Assembly: GCA_950054485.1 (NCBI GenBank)
Contig: CATLPD010000001.1
Span: forward strand, 310,001 to 374,000
Reading direction: 5' to 3'
DNA from: an uncultured Alphaproteobacteria bacterium
GTDB taxonomy: Bacteria; Pseudomonadota; Alphaproteobacteria; Micavibrionales; CSBR16-224
Length of the DNA stretch: 64,000 nucleotides
The translations under genes were made by a program, and so were the position numbers. The notes beneath the pieces were generated by a model, which ran no database searches, was not told the origin of the DNA, and saw only the letters and a list, made by a program, of their open reading frames with translations. Below are positions 59,074 through 64,000 of this stretch, piece by piece (the first letter of the stretch is position 1; each line of letters begins with the position of its first letter).

Positions 59074-59760
59074 ATGAAAAATGAAAACGGTAACGCCCTT
59101 TTCCTGATTTTGATTGCAGTCGCGCTTTTTGCGGCCCTTTCTTATGCGCTCACAACATCCGGGCGGGGCAGCGGCGGCATTGATAGGGAACAGGCTGAAA
59201 TCGCATCCGCACAGATTTTTAATTATTCGGCCGCCATGCATAACACACATCAAAGATTGAAAATCGCAAGCGGTTATGATCAAGTTCACTTAAATTTCGT
59301 CGCCGAGAACGCTGCCGGAACCTGCTACAGTGGGGCCACAACATATACATGCCGATCAATCGGTATGTTTAACAGCGAGACCGGGTTGGTGCCTCCTGAT
59401 ATCGAAAAGCTTTTTGATACCGCTGTCTCAGACAACAGGTCAGCGACTTGGATTTCCGCACGCGTTACGGACGGCACCAATGATTACGGCACATCCGCGC
59501 CAGATACTTTCGTAGCATACAGGTCCTTACGTGATGAAATCTGCGCCGCAATAAACCAAAAAGCGACCGGCAGCTCTGCAATACCTGCTGTTGTCACGGG
59601 AACAGATGCTCAGGGCCAGGCGGCAAATCACCTGCAAACTGACGATACGGCAACAGCTATCGGGACAGCTCCTAACCTCAGTTACGAAATTCCAACTGAT
59701 AATAGTTGCTATGATTTTGGCGGGGCCAATCTTTTTGTCACAATTCTCGAGACGAATTAA
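59074..59760 (+). CDS. Pilin-like secreted protein with N-terminal TM
   Basis: MKNENGNALFLILIAVALFAALSYALTTSGRGSGGIDREQAEIASAQIFNY: pseudopilin-like hydrophobic helix. Confidence 0.6.
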   Translation: MKNENGNALFLILIAVALFAALSYALTTSGRGSGGIDREQAEIASAQIFNYSAAMHNTHQRLKIASGYDQVHLNFVAENAAGTCYSGATTYTCRSIGMFNSETGLVPPDIEKLFDTAVSDNRSATWISARVTDGTNDYGTSAPDTFVAYRSLRDEICAAINQKATGSSAIPAVVTGTDAQGQAANHLQTDDTATAIGTAPNLSYEIPTDNSCYDFGGANLFVTILETN

Positions 59761-60745
59761 AAGCGGATATAATCCGATCAAATTTTTCCGCCAAAGCTGT
59801 ATCATTCAATACGATCGGATCACCCGCATCCGCCTGCATCCGAATATTAATGTCCAGCGGCAGGGCGCCTAAAAACGAAATATCAAGGCGCTTGGCTTCG
59901 GCCTCGGCCCCGCCGTGACCGAAAATTTCTTCGGTATGGCCGCAGTTCGAACAGGTATGCAGGCTCATATTTTCGATCAACCCCAAAATCGGCACATCCA
60001 TTTTCTTGAACATGTTGATCGCCTTGCGCGCATCAATCAGCGCAATATCCTGCGGGGTCGAAACGATAATCGCGCCCGTCAGTGGAATTTTCTGCGCCAT
60101 GGTCATCTGTACGTCGCCTGTTCCGGGCGGTAGATCAACGATCAAAGTATCCACATCACCCCAGACGACATCACGAAAAAACTGGATTACTGCGGTTTGC
60201 ACCATCGGTCCGCGCCAGATGGTCGGGGCGTCTTCATCTGTCAGGGAACCCATCGAAATAAACTTTAACCCGTGTGCATCCAACGGGGTCAGGCGGCGGT
60301 CGCCCGTGCCCTGTACGCGTACACCTGACAGGCCCATCATACGGTGCTGTGACGGGCCATAGATATCGGCATCCACCAGCCCGATCTTATGACCCTGCTG
60401 CGCCATTGAAACCGCAAGATTGGCAGCAACGGTCGATTTACCGACACCGCCTTTACCCGATCCGATCGCGATAATATTCTTGATTCCTTCCGCAAGCGGG
60501 CGGGCCAGAACCTCCTGATCGGAAATTTTCGCTTTTGATTCGGCGGTCAAAACAACGCTGACCTTTTCGAAATCAAGCTTTTGATCGATTGCGCGTTCAA
60601 CCGCCTGACGCATATCTTCCAGCTTTGGTCCCTGTTTCGGGTCAACGCGCAACGTCACCATCGCGTGGCCATCTTTGACGATCACCTCTTCCAGCTCGGC
60701 TGTGACTTTCAACTGGTCTAATATATCCTGCACGTCTTTTTTCAT
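59738..60745 (-). CDS. mrp: Mrp/ApbC-family iron-sulfur carrier ATPase
   Basis: IAIGSGKGGVGKSTVAANLAVSMAQQGHKIGLVDADIYGPS; CSNCGH. Confidence 0.95.
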   Translation of the reverse strand: MKKDVQDILDQLKVTAELEEVIVKDGHAMVTLRVDPKQGPKLEDMRQAVERAIDQKLDFEKVSVVLTAESKAKISDQEVLARPLAEGIKNIIAIGSGKGGVGKSTVAANLAVSMAQQGHKIGLVDADIYGPSQHRMMGLSGVRVQGTGDRRLTPLDAHGLKFISMGSLTDEDAPTIWRGPMVQTAVIQFFRDVVWGDVDTLIVDLPPGTGDVQMTMAQKIPLTGAIIVSTPQDIALIDARKAINMFKKMDVPILGLIENMSLHTCSNCGHTEEIFGHGGAEAEAKRLDISFLGALPLDINIRMQADAGDPIVLNDTALAEKFDRIISAFNSSREL

Positions 60746-60820
60746 CAGGCCTTGTATCTGTTCTAATTGTCGTTAAACTGTTCGTGTTGTAACAAATTCC
60801 AGATTAAAAGGGAATATCAG

Positions 60821-61984
60821 ATGTCAGATCGTAAAAGTCCATGGGGTGACAAGCCCGGTAAAAAACGGCCACAATCAGACCAAAACGGCAGCGGCAAGCG
60901 CGGCCAAAAAGGCCCCGGCCAGGATCCGGACATTGATGAAATGTTGCGCCGCGCACAGGAACGTCTGGGCGGTATGTTCGGCGGCGGCAATGGTGGGGGA
61001 AACCGCGGCGGCAGACGCCCCGGCGGCGAGGACCTGCCGATCGGCAAAATTCTGATGGGACTGGTTTTGATCTGGGCGCTCAGCGGGTTTTACCGCGTTC
61101 TGCCCGAAGAACACGTTGTCATCAAGACATTCGGTGAATGGACACGTACACAGGAAACACCGGGTTTGGGCTATCACATTCCATGGCCCGTCCAAACCGT
61201 CGAGAAAGTCAACGTCACCTTTGAACGCCGCATCGAAATCGGTTTTCGCGGTGATGCGCCGCGCCGCAGTGGCCCGTCACGCAGCAATTCCGGTGATATC
61301 CCCAGCGAAAGCCTGATGCTGACAGGTGACGAAAATATTATCGATATTGATTTCGTTGTTTTATGGCGCGTGAATGATGCGGGCAAGTTCCTCTATGAAA
61401 TTCGCGATCCGGAAAACACGATTAAAAAGGTCGCCGAAAGCGCGATGCGCGAAATTATCGGCCGCACCAAAATTCAACAGGCCCTGACCGAGGCCCGCGC
61501 TCAAATCGAACAAGACACCAAGGCCCTAATGCAGCAGATGCTGGATGATTATGAATCAGGTATCGCGATTAATGATGTGCAGTTACAGCAGGTTGACCCG
61601 CCATCACCAGTCGTTGATGCCTTTGATGATGTACAGCGCGCCCGTGCGGATAAAGAACGCCTGCGCAACGAGGCTGAAGCCTACCGAAATGACATCTTGC
61701 CCCGCGCACGCGGTGAATCTGAAAAAGTCATTCAGGAGGCCGAAGCCTATCGCGAGGAAGTTATCAACCGCGCAACCGGTGATGCCGACCGTTTCAGCGC
61801 TGTTTACAAGGCCTATGCCGCCGACAAGGATGTGACAGCGAAACGTATTTATATCGAAACGCTTGAAGGCATCCTGAAAAATACGCAAAAAATCATCATT
61901 GATGGCGACGGGGCGGGCAATGTATTGCCTTATCTGCCGCTGAATGAACTGACCAAAAACAAATCGAAAACAGGACAGGAGTAA
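60821..61984 (+). CDS. hflK: FtsH protease modulator HflK
   Basis: Gly-rich N-terminus, GFYRVLPEEHVVIKTFGEWTRTQETPGLGYHIPWPVQTV. Confidence 0.95.
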   Translation: MSDRKSPWGDKPGKKRPQSDQNGSGKRGQKGPGQDPDIDEMLRRAQERLGGMFGGGNGGGNRGGRRPGGEDLPIGKILMGLVLIWALSGFYRVLPEEHVVIKTFGEWTRTQETPGLGYHIPWPVQTVEKVNVTFERRIEIGFRGDAPRRSGPSRSNSGDIPSESLMLTGDENIIDIDFVVLWRVNDAGKFLYEIRDPENTIKKVAESAMREIIGRTKIQQALTEARAQIEQDTKALMQQMLDDYESGIAINDVQLQQVDPPSPVVDAFDDVQRARADKERLRNEAEAYRNDILPRARGESEKVIQEAEAYREEVINRATGDADRFSAVYKAYAADKDVTAKRIYIETLEGILKNTQKIIIDGDGAGNVLPYLPLNELTKNKSKTGQE

Positions 61985-61989
61985 TTATC

Positions 61990-62853
61990 ATGTCAAAATC
62001 CGCCACAGCCCTATTGGTATTTCTGGCCGTACTGGTCGTGATTATTTCACAATCCCTGTTTATCGTTCCTGAACGCGAACAGGCCTTGGTCTTGCGCTTC
62101 GGTGATCCCGTTCGGATATATCCGGAACCCGGCCTGAAATGGAAGGTGCCGCTGCTGGAACAGGTCAAATCGTTCGATTCCCGTGTTCTGGATGCCGATC
62201 CCCCCCCGGAAGAAGTTATTCTGGCTGACCAGAAACGTCTGGTGATTGATACATTCGCCCGTTACAAAATTACCGATATGCTATTGTTCTATCAAACATT
62301 GAACACTGAAAACCAGGCGGTAACACGTCTTTCGAACCTGATTAACTCGCAGGTGCGATCACGCCTTGGTAATGTCAGCTTGAATGATATTTTGTCTGAA
62401 AACCGCGCGACGATCATGAAAACGATCAGCGACCGCGTGAATGAAGAAGTTCAACGCTTCGGCATTCAAATCGTTGATGTCCGCATCGGCCGCGCCGATC
62501 TGCCCGAACAAACATCGCAGGCAATTTATGCCCGTATGCGTTCGGAACGCGAACAGGAGGCCGCAGAATTCCGCGCGCAAGGTCAGGAACTGGCCCAGCA
62601 AATTCGCGCCCGCGCTGACAAGGAACGCATCGTTCTGATTTCCGAAGCAAACAAAACTGCCCAAGGTTTGCGCGGGGAAGGCGATGAACAAGCGATTAAA
62701 ATCTATGCTGATGCCTATAGCGCCGACCCGGATTTTTATGCTTTCTATCGTTCGCTGAATGCCTATAAAACGGCATTGGATGGTGAAAATTCGACCTTGG
62801 TATTGTCACCTGACAGTGAATTTTTCAAATTCTTTCAGAACAGCAGCCCATAA
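61990..62853 (+). CDS. hflC: FtsH protease modulator HflC
   Basis: QSLFIVPEREQALVLRFGDPVRIYPEPGLKWKVPLLEQV. Confidence 0.95.
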   Translation: MSKSATALLVFLAVLVVIISQSLFIVPEREQALVLRFGDPVRIYPEPGLKWKVPLLEQVKSFDSRVLDADPPPEEVILADQKRLVIDTFARYKITDMLLFYQTLNTENQAVTRLSNLINSQVRSRLGNVSLNDILSENRATIMKTISDRVNEEVQRFGIQIVDVRIGRADLPEQTSQAIYARMRSEREQEAAEFRAQGQELAQQIRARADKERIVLISEANKTAQGLRGEGDEQAIKIYADAYSADPDFYAFYRSLNAYKTALDGENSTLVLSPDSEFFKFFQNSSP

Positions 62854-62859
62854 GGCCCG

Positions 62860-63051
62860 ATGATTGAAACGGACACCATATGGATTGCCTTGTGCCTGAT
62901 GCTGGTATTCGAAGGTCTGATTTACGGTTTATTTCCGAAGACCATGAAAAAAATGGTGTTACAAATTCTGGCAATGCCTGAACAAACCCTGCAGAACTTC
63001 GGGCTTGGTATCGCCGCATTCGGCGTGGCGTGTCTGTATGCTATTTTTTAG
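62860..63051 (+). CDS. DUF2065 small membrane protein
   Basis: IWIALCLMLVFEGLIYGLFPKTMKKM immediately after hflC. Confidence 0.9.
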   Translation: MIETDTIWIALCLMLVFEGLIYGLFPKTMKKMVLQILAMPEQTLQNFGLGIAAFGVACLYAIF

Positions 63052-63307
63052 GGCCCGGTTTTTTATCCAGCCATTCCTTCAACAGATCAGGCCCCGTACC
63101 ATTTTTATGAATAGTGATACCTTCTGCGCTGTCAGTTACAAATCTTTTTGCACGTTCCTCTGACATAGACTTTGGTTTGGTCGGGTCTTTAAAATTCAGC
63201 AAGTCATCTGGAAATACGATAATATTATCGATTTTATCGCTTATTTTTCTTGATGCTTTTTGAAACGCCGACTGGGTTGCATTTATTGCTTTTCTGATAA
63301 ACTTCAT
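63041..63307 (-). CDS. Small hypothetical protein (tandem paralogue 1)
   Basis: MKFIRKAINATQSAFQKASRKISDKIDNIIVFPDDLLNF. Confidence 0.6.
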   Translation of the reverse strand: MKFIRKAINATQSAFQKASRKISDKIDNIIVFPDDLLNFKDPTKPKSMSEERAKRFVTDSAEGITIHKNGTGPDLLKEWLDKKPGPKK

Positions 63308-63317
63308 CTTGTGATTC

Positions 63318-63488
63318 CTATTTTCTGTTTTGACCGCGCAATGGCGCCAGTTTATTCAATTCGGCCTCGTTCAAATGAATCAGATCATCGGGAAGACCAA
63401 TCACTTCGTTCCATTTTTTATCACAGACTGCGCGGGCGTTATTAAATTCAGCTTGTGCTTTTTGTTTTGCTTTTTTTATAAAAGTCAT
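63318..63488 (-). CDS. Small hypothetical protein (tandem paralogue 2)
   Basis: MTFIKKAKQKAQAEFNNARAVCDKKWNEVIGLPDDLIHL; likely start at 63488 rather than ORF start 63560. Confidence 0.55.
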   Translation of the reverse strand: MTFIKKAKQKAQAEFNNARAVCDKKWNEVIGLPDDLIHLNEAELNKLAPLRGQNRK

Positions 63489-63501
63489 GGTTTTTCCTTT
63501 C

Positions 63502-64000
63502 CTAGGCGCTTGCGGCCGGCTTTTTCTGTTTTTTAGGGGATTGTGCGGGGGCTTTGGCATTCAAAGGCAGGGCCTCTTTGGCCAATGTTACCCAATATTT
63601 GATTCCGTGGGGAATGACCGCATCATTAAAATCATAGCGCGGGCTGTGCAGCCCCTCGTTGTGGTCGGCATCCGCCTGACCCAGTGCAATATAAACGCCC
63701 GGCTTTTTCTGCAGCATGAAGGCGAAATCTTCCGATCCCATCGTCGGACGGAAATTCAGGACATTCTTTTCGCCGACCGTTTTAGCGGCAACCTTCTTAA
63801 TAAACTCAACCTTGTCTTCTGTATTTACGACAGATGGATAATTGCGGGTGTATTCAACTTCGGCCACGGCGCCGTATCCAAGGGCAATACCCTGGGCGAC
63901 TTTCTGGATTTGCTCCTCCAGCGCCAGGCGGGTTTCAGGGTTAAAGCATCTGACAGTCCCCTCCAGTTCAACAACCTCAGGCATCGCATTGGTCGAAACC
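63502..64000 (-). CDS. M20-family amidohydrolase/peptidase, C-terminal part (5' end beyond window)
   Basis: VRCFNPETRLALEEQIQKVAQGIALGYGAVAEVEYTRNYPSVVN, PTMGSEDFAFMLQKKPGVYIALG; frame open to window end. Confidence 0.88.
   Translation of the reverse strand, partial: VSTNAMPEVVELEGTVRCFNPETRLALEEQIQKVAQGIALGYGAVAEVEYTRNYPSVVNTEDKVEFIKKVAAKTVGEKNVLNFRPTMGSEDFAFMLQKKPGVYIALGQADADHNEGLHSPRYDFNDAVIPHGIKYWVTLAKEALPLNAKAPAQSPKKQKKPAASA

Overview
The window is about 64 kb of a gene-dense chromosome. It looks alphaproteobacterial: it carries a circularly permuted two-piece tmRNA gene, a CpdR-like response regulator and an alpha-type SspB. No phage, transposase or CRISPR array was recognised. Housekeeping blocks: pheS-pheT, a nadA-nadB-nadC operon, ppsR-like/aroE/coaE, kdsB, ftsK-lolA, recR, dapD-dapE, thyA-folA, mrp, hflK-hflC and tRNA-Val(GAC). 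The main accessory block (about 36.7-53.1 kb, minus strand) is a type IVa/MSHA-like pilus locus. It has PilB/GspE, PilC/GspF, a PilM-PilN-like fusion, PilO-like and PilP-like proteins, prepilin peptidase, PilT, PilU, a secretin and a prepilin. An ABC-2 ATPase and permease are embedded in it, recalling Myxococcus PilGHI. The best targets for follow-up are: (1) a permuted ssrA on the minus strand (about 55.63-55.96 kb) with predicted tag ANDNVESFELKAVA, two genes from sspB; (2) two near-identical palindromes built into the nadA promoter; (3) three ~40-bp tandem repeats with a palindromic core just upstream of pilT; (4) the ABC transporter inside the pilus operon; (5) a structured leader upstream of the cpdR-like gene; (6) a single-base frameshift in leucyl aminopeptidase; (7) a GH84 (O-GlcNAcase-like) gene inserted between ftsK and lolA; (8) recurrent TTGACATAA promoter elements. 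All calls come from reading the sequence and supplied ORFs; no searches were run.
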